Of a DNA stretch of 64,000 nucleotides, positions 16,996 through 26,226 are shown in pieces. Within the stretch, counting starts at the first letter, position 1. Each line of letters starts with the position of its first letter. This stretch comes from Candidatus Obscuribacterales bacterium. GTDB lineage: Bacteria > Cyanobacteriota > Vampirovibrionia > Obscuribacterales > Obscuribacteraceae. The stretch lies in the NCBI GenBank assembly GCA_020050835.1, contig JAGVKB010000024.1, positions 1 to 64,000 of the forward strand, given 5' to 3'. Under the pieces are notes generated by a model. That model was not told the DNA's origin and ran no database searches. It worked only from the letters and a program-made list of their open reading frames with translations. A program made the translations under genes and the position numbers.

Positions 16996-19032
16996 TTGTC
17001 GACGAATCAAGCCGATTCCGTACCACCCAGAGTTCTCACGAAGTCTTGCCTGACGTGCGGAACTGGTTATGCCGGCGACGTTTCAGTCTGCCCTGAAGAC
17101 GGAACTGTGCTTACTCCAGTCAGCCAGGATGTCCTGATTGGTACAACCATAGCCGGGCGCTATCAAGTGCTGTCCTTCATCGGTCGCGGCGGCATGAGCG
17201 TCGTTTATAAAGCTCGCCACAATTACATGGAGAGAATTGCGGCGATTAAGATGCTGCACGCTCACCTTGTGTCCAACCAGCAAAGCCTCAAGCGATTTCA
17301 GCAAGAAGCGCAGGCCGCCAGTTGCTTAGCCCATCCGAACGTAATGGGAGTGCACGACTTCGGTATCACACCGCAAGGACAGCCTTACCTGGTAATGGAC
17401 TACCTGCAGGGGTTGAGTCTTTCCGAGTTGATTGAAAAGGAAGGTCAGCTCAGCCCTGAACGCACTTACTCCATCTTCATTCAAGCCTGCGACGCGCTCT
17501 CCCATGCCCATCAAAAGGGCGTTATTCACAGGGACCTCAAGCCAAGCAATATCATGCTCCTGGACGGAGAAGATCACCCTGATTTCGTCAAGATCGTGGA
17601 CTTCGGCATCGCAAAGCTACTCAGCCAATCGGAGAAGCAAGGACAACATCTCACTCAAACCGGCGAAGTCTTTGGCAGCCCTCTTTATATGAGCCCAGAA
17701 CAATGCCTGGCCGACCAACTCGATGCCCGCTCAGACATCTACTCGCTTGGTTGCGTCATTTACGAAACGCTGACCGGAAAGTCTCCCTTGAGCGGCGCCA
17801 GCATGCTCGAGACGATGTATATGCATCTAAACGAGCCGCCGCTGCCATTCCGCAAGGTCCGCCCCGATCTCAATCTGTCCGAAGAGCTGGAAACAGTCGT
17901 GTTTCGAGCGATGGAGAAGTCCCCCAAAGACAGGCAGCAGTCGATGGCTGAGCTCCGAGACGAGCTCGAGGCAGTGCGCAGCGCAGGCAAAACCAAACGC
18001 TCTTTCCTGGGCTTAGGGCATGCGCCGATCCGGCGCAAAAGAGACAGCCGCAAACAGGTAAAACTGAGCCAGCGAAACATGATCATAATTTCCGCTTTGG
18101 CAGTTTTTACTGGAGCTTTCGCCACCTGGACGCTCTTGGGTTCGGGCAATGCGCCGGTTGGCTCTTCGGCCTATGGTCCAGACTCGATTTGGGTCAGCTA
18201 TACAGAAGGGCAACCGGAAAGACTGGACAAGGAAACCGAGCAGAAAAACGAAAAAATATTCAAGCTGTTCAAGATGCTCAGAGAAAAAACCGGTGGCTCC
18301 AACTCGCCAGAATTGGTAGGCATTTACGCGCGACTGGCCGGACTATACCGCCGTCAGGGTCGCGTCACGGACGCCGAAGAGTACTACAAGAAGACCTACG
18401 ACGGCTTGAAGCAAGGCGTCAGCGTTGACAATCTAGATTTCACCGAAGTAGCCAAGCAGCTCGCTGAAGTCTATTGCCTGAACGGAAAGTATCCCGAGGC
18501 CGAGCAGGTTGCCCTCGACGGGCTGCAGACAAGTCCACCGGTCTGGCCTGGGCATCCGGTGTTCCTCCTAATCCTGTCTGATTGTTACTACCATCAAGGC
18601 AAACTGGCTGAAGCGGAAAAACTGCTCAAGGAAGCAGTCGATGCCTGGACTACGACCGTGCTCAAAGACGGTCCAAGTGCTGCTTTGGCTAATATTGATT
18701 TGGCGGAGGTCTACCGCATGCAAAAGAATTATAAGGCAGCGGCAGAGGCCTACAAGACAGCAGAACAATTGAAGGAGGACGAGCTCGGGCAGTACAACCA
18801 GGAATTGCCTAGATATCTGCTCAATCTGGCCTGGTTGTACGAGAAGTCTGGAGACTTCGCAGAAGCGGAGCCGCTGTACAAAAAGGCCTGGTCCATCTCA
18901 GAGAAAGCGCGCGGCCCGAAGAACCCCGAAATATCAATTATCTTGAACCGCTATTCCGACCTGCTATGGCGAACAAATCGCTGGTTGGAATCCATTATTT
19001 TCAAAATCAGAGCGCTGGTGATGAGAGGTTAG
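16996..19032 (+). CDS. Membrane Ser/Thr kinase with zinc ribbon and periplasmic TPRs
   Basis: 678 residues. An N-terminal CxxC-x9-CxxDG ribbon (Cys19, Cys22, Cys32) precedes a Hanks-type kinase: GRGGMSVV loop at 63-70, catalytic Lys85, HRD at 178-180, DFG at 202-204, SPEQ after it. A single membrane helix follows at about 360-382, then five to six TPR-like repeats (LAGLYRRQGRVTDAEEYYKKT and others) to the end. I infer a cytoplasmic kinase regulated through an extracytoplasmic TPR domain. Start TTG at 16996 with GGAG 9 bases upstream. It overlaps the convergent small gene by 4 bases. Confidence 0.93.
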   Translation: MSTNQADSVPPRVLTKSCLTCGTGYAGDVSVCPEDGTVLTPVSQDVLIGTTIAGRYQVLSFIGRGGMSVVYKARHNYMERIAAIKMLHAHLVSNQQSLKRFQQEAQAASCLAHPNVMGVHDFGITPQGQPYLVMDYLQGLSLSELIEKEGQLSPERTYSIFIQACDALSHAHQKGVIHRDLKPSNIMLLDGEDHPDFVKIVDFGIAKLLSQSEKQGQHLTQTGEVFGSPLYMSPEQCLADQLDARSDIYSLGCVIYETLTGKSPLSGASMLETMYMHLNEPPLPFRKVRPDLNLSEELETVVFRAMEKSPKDRQQSMAELRDELEAVRSAGKTKRSFLGLGHAPIRRKRDSRKQVKLSQRNMIIISALAVFTGAFATWTLLGSGNAPVGSSAYGPDSIWVSYTEGQPERLDKETEQKNEKIFKLFKMLREKTGGSNSPELVGIYARLAGLYRRQGRVTDAEEYYKKTYDGLKQGVSVDNLDFTEVAKQLAEVYCLNGKYPEAEQVALDGLQTSPPVWPGHPVFLLILSDCYYHQGKLAEAEKLLKEAVDAWTTTVLKDGPSAALANIDLAEVYRMQKNYKAAAEAYKTAEQLKEDELGQYNQELPRYLLNLAWLYEKSGDFAEAEPLYKKAWSISEKARGPKNPEISIILNRYSDLLWRTNRWLESIIFKIRALVMRG

Positions 19033-19283
19033 ACATCCAGACTTTCAGTAGTTTCAGGCTTTTCACCGGATTCAACGCTTTGACGTTCCTGCTCGGCCTT
19101 GCGCTCGAGCGCCTTTTGCTCGAACTGCTTGCGCGCCATCTGCTGCTTCATGAAGCGGTCTAGCTCCTCTCGGCGCCTTCGGCGCAATTCGTCGTCCCGC
19201 GCCCGTTTTTGCTGGTAATCGTCTTCCCGGCGCTGATCTGATCGCTCTTCGCGGCGTTTTCGGACTTTGTCCCACCAGCCCAT
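19029..19283 (-). CDS. Small charged coiled-coil protein
   Basis: 84 residues, extremely rich in Arg, Lys, Glu and Gln, probably one long helix (QKRARDDELRRRRREELDRF...), with a short hydrophobic start MGWWDKV. The ATG is preceded by GGAGG with 9 bases of spacing, which supports a real gene despite the simple composition. Unrecognised; it ends within the last codon of the kinase-TPR gene. Confidence 0.65.
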   Translation of the reverse strand: MGWWDKVRKRREERSDQRREDDYQQKRARDDELRRRRREELDRFMKQQMARKQFEQKALERKAEQERQSVESGEKPETTESLDV

Positions 19284-19629
19284 CTGACCAAACCTCCAAA
19301 GGAATCAGCAGTACCTTCTCTAGCGCTACACTGATGCCGGCGACTTAAACTTACTGGCTTGTCATCAAGCATAACCGGTTCACCAGCATATTATTCCCTG
19401 AATTTATTCAGCCACGTCACTTTTCATGTAATCGCCAGGCCCTGCAGGCCAAAGCCAATCGAGATTCGAACCGGTCAAAGCTCGATTTGATTGCCCAAAC
19501 CAACTCTGTGCGCCGATTCGACCTCGCCCGGTGCGCGCCGGCTTACGTCGACAACTATTGGCAGTCAGACGCGCAGCCGGCGGTGGATTCAGCGCCGAGA
19601 GGCTAGACAGTCAATTCAGAATGCCTCAT
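19284..19629. other. 346-base gap without a gene
   Basis: Lies between the small charged protein (minus) and the malic enzyme end (minus). It must contain the promoter of the small gene and the malic enzyme 3' end. A tRNA-like GGTTCGAATC on the minus strand at 19472-19463 has no matching stems. I see nothing else. Confidence 0.6.
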
Positions 19630-21105
19630 TTAGATCAGGCTGTCGATTTTTTTCTGCTTTCTAGCCACGCCGGTTTTATGAGCGGCCTTTGCCACCGCCT
19701 GCGCCACCGACTCAGCGACCTTCGGATTGAAGACACCAGGAATGATGTACTCCTCATTCAGCTCATTAGGAGCGATCACGTCAGCCAGTGCATGCGCCGC
19801 AGCGAGCTTCATCTCTTCGTTGATATCGACGGCACGACTGTCGAGCGCACCACGAAAGATACCTGGGAAGCAAAGCACGTTGTTAATCTGATTTGGATAA
19901 TCAGAGCGGCCAGTCGCCATAATCCGCACGTACGGAGCAGCTTCCTCCGGCATTATCTCCGGCGTGGGATTAGCCATCGCAAAAACGATCGGATCTCGTG
20001 CCATGCAAGAAAGGTCGCTGGCCTCGACTGTGCCCGGTCCGGAAAGTCCCAAATAAAGATCGGCGCTGTGCAAAGCTTCCCGGATACTACCTTTGAATCC
20101 CAAAGGGTTGGTATTTTCAGAGAACCAATCCTTCATATAGTTCATGTGCTCCGTTCGCCCCTTGTAAAGAGCGCCGAGGCGATCAAACCCGATAATATTC
20201 TTGACTCCTGCCGCCATCAGGATCTTGGAACAGGCAACTCCGGCCGCTCCGACTCCGCTTACCACTACCTTCAAGTCCATCATCTGCTTTTTGACGATCT
20301 TCAAGGCGTTGATCAGTGCAGCCAGGACCACAACCGCAGTCCCATGTTGATCGTCGTGAAAGACCGGGATATTTAGTTCTTCTTTCAAGCGCGCCTCGAT
20401 TTCGAAACAGCGCGGTGCTGAAATATCCTCGAGATTGATGCCACCAAATACGGGGGCAATCAGTTTGACTGCCTTGATAATCTCTTCGGTGTCCTTTGTT
20501 GCCAGGCAGATCGGGAATGCATCGATCTTTCCGAACTCCTTGAAAAGCATCGCTTTGCCCTCCATTACAGGCAAAGCCGCCTCAGGACCGATATCACCCA
20601 GACCGAGCACAGCGGTTCCATCTGTCACCACCGCCACCGAGTTGCTCTTGATAGTAAGGTTGTAGACGTTTTCAGGTTCTTTCTGGATTGCCAGGCAGAT
20701 GCGCGCCACGCCAGGAGTATAGGCCATGGACAGATCGTCGCGAGTGCTCAAGGCAACCTTGTTGGTAACACGTATTTTGCCACCCAAGTGCATTAAGAAT
20801 GTGCGGTCGGAGACATGCACGACCCGGCACCCTTCCAGGCCTTTCAATCGCTTCACGAGCACCTCCCCGTGCTCGGTATCGCGGACCGCGACAGTCAGGT
20901 CGCGAATGATGCTGTCCTTTTCGAAACCGGCGATGTCAATTGCCCCGATATCTCCACCCAATTCTCCAATCAAGGAAGTTACCTTTCCCAGCATTCCGGG
21001 CGTTGTACGAATCTCCAGCCTGACGGTCAGGCTATAGCTTGCGCTCGGCTTACCTTGGGTGTGACCGCCGGACTTTTCATTGACAGACGACTTGGTAGTT
21101 TCCAT
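19630..21105 (-). CDS. NAD(P)-dependent malic enzyme with N-terminal ACT domain
   Basis: About 491 residues from the ATG at 21105 (AGGA 9 bases upstream); a TTG at 21171 would add 22 residues without a ribosome site. An N-terminal ACT domain (SYSLTVRLEIRTTPGMLGKV) is followed by a bacterial malic enzyme: AYTPGVARIC, the TDGTAVLGLGDIGPEAALPVMEGKA segment (read in two parts), FHDDQHGTAVV, a GVGAAG dinucleotide motif and the ANPTPE loop. It decarboxylates malate to pyruvate; the ACT domain suggests allosteric control by an amino acid or similar ligand. Confidence 0.93.
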   Translation of the reverse strand: METTKSSVNEKSGGHTQGKPSASYSLTVRLEIRTTPGMLGKVTSLIGELGGDIGAIDIAGFEKDSIIRDLTVAVRDTEHGEVLVKRLKGLEGCRVVHVSDRTFLMHLGGKIRVTNKVALSTRDDLSMAYTPGVARICLAIQKEPENVYNLTIKSNSVAVVTDGTAVLGLGDIGPEAALPVMEGKAMLFKEFGKIDAFPICLATKDTEEIIKAVKLIAPVFGGINLEDISAPRCFEIEARLKEELNIPVFHDDQHGTAVVVLAALINALKIVKKQMMDLKVVVSGVGAAGVACSKILMAAGVKNIIGFDRLGALYKGRTEHMNYMKDWFSENTNPLGFKGSIREALHSADLYLGLSGPGTVEASDLSCMARDPIVFAMANPTPEIMPEEAAPYVRIMATGRSDYPNQINNVLCFPGIFRGALDSRAVDINEEMKLAAAHALADVIAPNELNEEYIIPGVFNPKVAESVAQAVAKAAHKTGVARKQKKIDSLI

Positions 21106-21190
21106 TCTTGTTATCCTGACTTTGTCTACTGAATTAGCGGTGACTGCCGGCTGCCTGCTGGACAGTTTCAAATTATTAAGGGAGCATTCC

Positions 21191-21203
21191 GTTAATGATT
21201 AAC
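21191..21203. promoter_or_regulatory. 13-bp palindrome between malic enzyme and sod
   Basis: GTTAATGATTAAC is perfectly symmetric about its central base and lies in the divergent gap between the malic enzyme and superoxide dismutase genes. It has the form of a dimeric repressor site; no regulator is identified. Confidence 0.3.
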
Positions 21204-21336
21204 TCCTGAACCCGAGATCACCGACTGGCAAACAATCAAATTGCTCTAGTTCAATAAATACCCGGTCCGGCCATTTTTAATGATAAATCGATACGGTCAA
21301 CTATCCTTATTTGTTCTTAGCCAACAGGAGAAAGAG

Positions 21337-22131
21337 ATGTCAGCCAAAGACTGTGAAACAATCGGTAACTTCGAAGTTATAGGCGACGAAGTAGTCACCA
21401 GGCGCGAGGTCCTCTTGATGGGCGCCATCGCCGCCGGCGGCCTTGTTGCCATCGCTCCCGTCAAAGCGGGAGAAAGCCCCACTGTTGCTACCGCCAGCCC
21501 ACCAGCAGGCGATCTGTATACGGTCAAAGACTTCAGTCAGCTTGCAAGCAAGAATATGGCTGGTTTGTCCGGTAATCAGATCGAGCAGCACTTGAAGCTG
21601 TATAAAGGCTACGTCGGCAAATGCAATGACATTGCCACGAAGTTGAAGGACGCTGAACTAGCCGGAGCCAATGCGACCTACTCTCCATTTAGAGAGCTGC
21701 TGGTGGAGCAAAGCTATGCCTTGAACGGAGCGGTCTATCACGAGTTCTATTTCGGAAATCTCGGCGGGAAAGGTGGCGAGCCGACCGGCGATCTGCTTTC
21801 AGCGATCGACCACACCTGGGGCAGCTACGGCAAGTTCGCCGACTATATCAAAGCCGCCGGGAAATGCATGCGCGGTTGGGTGATTGTCGGCTTCAATACG
21901 CGAGATGGACGCCTCGAGTGCTTCGGATTGGACCTTCACAACATGTTCGTACCGGCCAATGTGATACCAGTGATGGTTCTAGACGTTTACGAGCACGCTT
22001 ACATGATTGACTATGGAATCGACCGCGCTAAGTACCTCGACGCTTTCTTCAACAATTTGGATTGGGATGTGGTGGCAAAACGTTTCGCTAAAACTCAGAA
22101 GCATCCAACCGGATTGGATTCGACTGTCTAA
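21337..22131 (+). CDS. Fe/Mn superoxide dismutase with Tat signal
   Basis: 264 residues from the ATG at 21337 (GGAGA upstream). Residues 21-43 read as a twin-arginine signal (TRREVLLMGAI with Arg22-Arg23, then a hydrophobic stretch to VKAGE), predicting export of the folded metalloenzyme. The body is an iron/manganese superoxide dismutase with the metal ligands His85, His135, Asp216 and His220 (DVYEHAY). The HHxxYV and NHTFYW segments are altered to HLKLYKGYV and YHEFYF, so it is a divergent member. It would remove superoxide outside the cytoplasm. Confidence 0.9.
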   Translation: MSAKDCETIGNFEVIGDEVVTRREVLLMGAIAAGGLVAIAPVKAGESPTVATASPPAGDLYTVKDFSQLASKNMAGLSGNQIEQHLKLYKGYVGKCNDIATKLKDAELAGANATYSPFRELLVEQSYALNGAVYHEFYFGNLGGKGGEPTGDLLSAIDHTWGSYGKFADYIKAAGKCMRGWVIVGFNTRDGRLECFGLDLHNMFVPANVIPVMVLDVYEHAYMIDYGIDRAKYLDAFFNNLDWDVVAKRFAKTQKHPTGLDSTV

Positions 22132-22188
22132 GCGCAAGCGAGCCTGAGAGCCGGACTCCGCGCTCTTGCGAGGTTTGGCATAATGGCA

Positions 22189-22224
22189 AAAACGAGGTCC
22201 CGAGCGTTTACAGCTCGGGACCTC
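22189..22224 (-). terminator. Strong intrinsic terminator
   Basis: A perfect 12-bp inverted repeat (GAGGTCCCGAGC 22194-22205 / GCTCGGGACCTC 22213-22224) with a 7-base loop. On the minus strand it is followed by GTTTTTG, so it ends transcription of the DUF4384 gene; it may also help stop sod from the other side. Confidence 0.9.
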
Positions 22225-22247
22225 TTAGCTTCTACCGTTCCCTTCGA

Positions 22248-23216
22248 TTACGGTTGAACTTGAAAGGTCAATTCCAATTTGTTTGGAGCATTGCCGGAAG
22301 TATCCGAAACCGGCTTAAAACCAGACTTCGGCACAACCTTCACTTCACGAGAGAAGAAGATCTTCGACTTGTTCACCAACTCGCGGTACTTATCCAGCGT
22401 CATTTCAGCAGACCGAAATGGTGAATGAGCTGCCGGCAACATTGCAACGGTAAGAGGGCTGGCCGAATTGTTTGAAGGATACGCATAAACGAAAATTCGC
22501 TCCTGCCCGCCGCTGCCACCGACTTGATAATCGAATGGGCTGTCTGGCCCGCCGATTATAATCGTTTCGCCAGCTTTCACTACGCCGTTAGGCTGATACT
22601 CATTAGGGAAGATCTGCTTGAGGCTGTTGGTACCATCGAAATCAAAAACCATCAGATTGCAGTCCTCAGAAGCTGCAACGTTGATAGTCATCTTCTCGCC
22701 TACTTTGTAAGTCGGCTTGCTTCCCGATTTATTCAGCCATGCTTTGACCACCATCGGACCGGCAGTTGTTTCATGAGAGACTGTCGCGACATTTGGATTG
22801 CTGCTGGAAGCTTGCGCTTGCACTGCTGTCGATACCGGCTTGACCTTTTCTGAATGAATCGGCGATTTTACGTGCTTCGAACTGGTTGATGCAGTAACTG
22901 TCCGCGGCTGCTTGTGCTTGGGCAAAACCTGCTTTACGCCCGGCGTCGCGTCGGTAATCGGCTTGACTACCGGAGTGGTTCTAATCAGCGGAGCTGCCGG
23001 TGATGGCGCGGTCGCACCCGCTCCGACACCGGTATTTACCGTATTGAAAATCAAACCACGCTCCCCTGATTTCTTCAGATCGTCCGCTGTAGGCTCTGCT
23101 TGAGGGGCCTGCGCCGGTTTCGACTGGCTGCCCTCGCCGGCATACGCCGACTGTACCGCCAGCGACAACGCAAGGGCGAGCCCGCCCACTACTAGATTCA
23201 ACCGAGAAGCTTTCAT
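22248..23216 (-). CDS. Secreted DUF4384 domain protein
   Basis: 322 residues with a signal peptide ending ...QSAYA. A long Pro/Ser/Thr/Lys linker (about 30-165) leads to a DUF4384 domain: YKVGEKMTINVAASEDCNLMVFD followed by LKQIFPN and a KAGETIIIGG turn. DUF4384 is found in extracytoplasmic parts of signalling and secreted proteins and is beta-rich. It starts 12 bases after the membrane protease gene, which has the same domain at its C-terminus; the two form an operon ending at the terminator at 22189-22224. Confidence 0.85.
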   Translation of the reverse strand: MKASRLNLVVGGLALALSLAVQSAYAGEGSQSKPAQAPQAEPTADDLKKSGERGLIFNTVNTGVGAGATAPSPAAPLIRTTPVVKPITDATPGVKQVLPKHKQPRTVTASTSSKHVKSPIHSEKVKPVSTAVQAQASSSNPNVATVSHETTAGPMVVKAWLNKSGSKPTYKVGEKMTINVAASEDCNLMVFDFDGTNSLKQIFPNEYQPNGVVKAGETIIIGGPDSPFDYQVGGSGGQERIFVYAYPSNNSASPLTVAMLPAAHSPFRSAEMTLDKYRELVNKSKIFFSREVKVVPKSGFKPVSDTSGNAPNKLELTFQVQP

Positions 23217-23228
23217 CGTTCAATTTCC

Positions 23229-24482
23229 TCACAGTGCCCTGGGGGCATCCAACTCTATATGTAATACATTTTCCGGTTCCAATCTTTCAAAGTCTGCGAT
23301 CCGCGCCTTGAGCGCTTCGGCATTGATGGTTAACGGTGACCCTGCTGGATTGACTTTCTGCCAGTCCGATTCCTTTACGATTGGGTCGTTGGAAATTAGG
23401 GCGACCAAATGAAGTTTTTCTTTGGAAACTCCCGCCGTCAGGAAAGTGTTGCCGAATTGACTAATCGACCTCTTCTGTAGAGCTTTGACCAGCGGAGCAA
23501 ATCCTGGGGGTGGGTAGACACAATAGACATGATTTTGTCCGTCGTCGTCAAACAGATACAAGTGACAGTCGTTTCGCGGAACAAGCTCGATCGTAACTCG
23601 CTCGTTAGCTTTGTAACCAAGCACCGGCTCATTGAATCGGACGTCAATCGGCATGACGGTGGGCTGCTCAATCGTCCACCCCTTACCGGTAAGCGTAAAC
23701 AGAACCAGCATAGTTACAAGAAAACCGGTCAACAAGGACGGCATAAAAGCGAGCACTGCTAGCACCAGCGGTCGATTGCGACTGCGATACATCGGAGCAG
23801 CGCTCTCCGGTAGCCCCAAATCTCTCAAGGCATCGACCCAAAGAGCGAGCCTGATGGCGGTGGTGGGAAGATTCAAGCCCGGTAAGGTGGCGGTATCGCC
23901 GCAGTGAATCGCCACCACCCGATTGCCGTCGAAAAGCGCAGTCCCGGAATCGCCAGGAGCCAGACCGAGATCATGCAACCAGTGGAACTGATCTTGCTTG
24001 TGCAGATGTCCGAGCAGCTTACCGCCCTGTACTATCGGCTCGGGCGAGTCGGTCAATGCGCCCAGATGCACCGGGAATCGAATCGCCACTAGCATTTGAT
24101 CTTTCCGAAACGCACACTCATAGGCAAACGAAAGCGGCGGCACCGAAACTTCCGGCTGAGCCAAAGTCACCGACAATGTCGCCACGTCAAATTTGACCAG
24201 TCGATCTGGCTGCCTGGCAAAACCGGGGTGAAGCTTTATCTTGCGGACTGCATACTGATTGCCTGAGGCCAGAAACTTCACGCTCAGAGCGCCGGGATCA
24301 GTCACAAACTGATCCACCACATGGCCGCAGGTAACAAGCGTGCCGCGAGCAGCCAGCCAGGCCTGCCCCAGTACCACTTCCTCACCCTCATTAATGAAGA
24401 TGACATGGGCCAAAGAGCGACCGATCTGCTCGAACTGACCGGGGGAAATATTTGTTGCCCCAACTGCTCCAGTCCGCGCCAC
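23229..24482 (-). CDS. Membrane trypsin-like protease fused to DUF4384
   Basis: 417 residues. No signal peptide. Residues about 20-215 form an S1 protease with a readable triad: His54 (TCGHVV), Asp99 (FDVATL) and Ser179 (PGDSGTAL). A basic stretch (YRSRNRP, 232-238) precedes a single membrane helix at about 239-265. The C-terminal domain (about 280-400) follows DUF4384 (YKANERVTIELVPRNDCHLYLFD). The positive-inside rule puts the protease domain in the cytoplasm and DUF4384 outside, an arrangement like the receptor kinases. GTG start at 24482 with AGAGGGTG close upstream. Confidence 0.82.
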   Translation of the reverse strand: MARTGAVGATNISPGQFEQIGRSLAHVIFINEGEEVVLGQAWLAARGTLVTCGHVVDQFVTDPGALSVKFLASGNQYAVRKIKLHPGFARQPDRLVKFDVATLSVTLAQPEVSVPPLSFAYECAFRKDQMLVAIRFPVHLGALTDSPEPIVQGGKLLGHLHKQDQFHWLHDLGLAPGDSGTALFDGNRVVAIHCGDTATLPGLNLPTTAIRLALWVDALRDLGLPESAAPMYRSRNRPLVLAVLAFMPSLLTGFLVTMLVLFTLTGKGWTIEQPTVMPIDVRFNEPVLGYKANERVTIELVPRNDCHLYLFDDDGQNHVYCVYPPPGFAPLVKALQKRSISQFGNTFLTAGVSKEKLHLVALISNDPIVKESDWQKVNPAGSPLTINAEALKARIADFERLEPENVLHIELDAPRAL

Positions 24483-24704
24483 TACTCACCCTCTTGCCGG
24501 AATCACAAATCGAACATTTAGTCTGCCAATTACAGTGTAGCAACCGTCCGACCATTGATTCTCGGGACAAGTGTTCGAACATATCTTTTGTATTTCTATA
24601 ATGAGGGATAAACAGAGCGACTGGAAGCGGATATTATTGGAGCTGCAGCGAACTGTTTCGGACAGACGCCTTTCTTGTCGAGCATCTTGTCATCAGGGTA
24701 AGAA

Positions 24705-26144
24705 GTGCTTTCCACCCCCACCGAGCTTCAAGAGATACTGCAATTGGCCCCGGAATGGGAGCCGGTCTTTCGCAGTTTGGCGGCCGAAGGTCCGGTTAAG
24801 CTGATTGATTTCTGCAATCGCTTGGGAGCTAAATCGCTCTATCTCAAAGCGCTGGACCTGGGTGAGGAACGAGGCCGCTTTCTGGTGCTGGCTAGAGACG
24901 GCTACTTTCAACCACACCTGTCCAAGATGTTGCAATCCAATCAAAATCTTCGCCGATTCTGGGCCCAGCGCCGGCTCGCCGCTGACGAGCAACGCCAGCA
25001 AGTGATCTCCTTCTCCAGCGAATTGGCCCATAAGATGGAAGGCGTGTTGATTAAACAGCTGAACCAAAACGCCGAAGATGGATTCAAAGTTCTACTGCCC
25101 GCCTATCTTCAACGTGCAGTCCAAAATGCCGTAGTTGATTACATCCGCCAAGAATGGGGCTGGGAAAAGCAGACCCTGCAAGATTCATATTTCGACGCCG
25201 AGCAGGACGACCCCCGCCAAAATGTCGCCGATGATATCGGTCAAGCTCCTGAAAACGTTGCTTTGTCCCACGAGCAGGTCACTCAGTTAAATCAACTTCG
25301 CACAGAGCTCAAGGCGATGCTGGCCGAGCCATCCGGTGCGAAAGACGCCTTCTATGTAATAGATTGCCTGTTCGGAATGGGCTTGACAGAGCATTCCAAG
25401 CCTGGTGCCGAGATGACGATGCGAGAATGCTGCGACAAACTCAAGATCGCCGGCGAGACTCAAGCACGAAAGATCGCACGCTGCCAGGTTCTGCTAGACA
25501 AAGGGCTGGATCTGATCCGGCAGCGAATCAGAGAAAAGCTGCCCACAATCGTCGAGTCCTGGCAAGGTGAGCTCAACGTCAATTGCGGCTCGAGAAGAGA
25601 GCTCAGCCAGCAACTCGGGCTGACCGAAGGAGAAGTCGAAAGACTAATCAAAGGCCGCCAGTATCATGCGCTTCAGGACCTGGTCGACGCCGAGGTAGTG
25701 AAGGCAAAACGCTTGCCTGAGATCGCCGAGAAAGGCGCGGTGGCGGCCTTCATTCCGGTCGATCTCAATTCGGCTACCGTCCGCGACTTGATGGATATTC
25801 TGGGCTCATCGAAGCAGACTGCCCAACGACTGGCTTCCGAAAGGCCTTTTGGCACATTGGCAGAGCTGGTCAGTCGCGGTCTGTCCGACCAGTCTTCCCT
25901 CGATTTGCTCGTAAAGCGCGGTGCAGTGCTGCGTACAAAAGTCGCCGACAGTAAACGCATTGATTTAAATCGAGCCGATCTGGCCGAATTCACTACGGCC
26001 GGCGTGGTCGACGCCACGGCCAAACTCCTTCTTCGGGGTAGACCGTTCTTGACATGGTCTGAGCTAGAGGATTTCCTGGGCTGCGAACCAGCCACCTGGA
26101 CTGTTTTGCGGCAAAAGTTTTGTTTGGGGTTAACTCCTGCCTAA
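24705..26144 (+). CDS. Sigma-like protein with C-terminal helix-hairpin-helix repeats
   Basis: 479 residues, not confidently assigned. The middle (about 125-270) resembles a sigma-70-type protein: LPAYLQRAVQNAVVDYIRQE recalls region 2, and a later helical segment (TMRECCDKLKIAGETQARKIAR) recalls the helix-turn-helix of region 4. The C-terminal part has two ComEA-like helix-hairpin-helix units (DLNSATVRDLMDILGSS and DLNRADLAEF...). These point to DNA binding in the cytoplasm. GTG start with AGGG 6 bases upstream. It leads a four-gene run with gaps of 82, 27 and 93 bases. Confidence 0.6.
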   Translation: MLSTPTELQEILQLAPEWEPVFRSLAAEGPVKLIDFCNRLGAKSLYLKALDLGEERGRFLVLARDGYFQPHLSKMLQSNQNLRRFWAQRRLAADEQRQQVISFSSELAHKMEGVLIKQLNQNAEDGFKVLLPAYLQRAVQNAVVDYIRQEWGWEKQTLQDSYFDAEQDDPRQNVADDIGQAPENVALSHEQVTQLNQLRTELKAMLAEPSGAKDAFYVIDCLFGMGLTEHSKPGAEMTMRECCDKLKIAGETQARKIARCQVLLDKGLDLIRQRIREKLPTIVESWQGELNVNCGSRRELSQQLGLTEGEVERLIKGRQYHALQDLVDAEVVKAKRLPEIAEKGAVAAFIPVDLNSATVRDLMDILGSSKQTAQRLASERPFGTLAELVSRGLSDQSSLDLLVKRGAVLRTKVADSKRIDLNRADLAEFTTAGVVDATAKLLLRGRPFLTWSELEDFLGCEPATWTVLRQKFCLGLTPA

Positions 26145-26226
26145 TTTCCGATTTGGGTGCGTTGAGTACCCAGACGGAGGTCTGAGACGAATTAATCGAA
26201 TCAGCCAAAATGGCGAGGGAAAGAAG

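Noticed and set aside
19463-19472. tRNA-like T-loop sequence
   Set aside because: The flanking bases on either strand do not form T, acceptor or anticodon stems.
19531-20376. 281-codon plus-strand open frame over the malic enzyme
   Set aside because: Antisense to a clear malic enzyme; its protein is an Arg/His/Ser-rich shadow without motifs.
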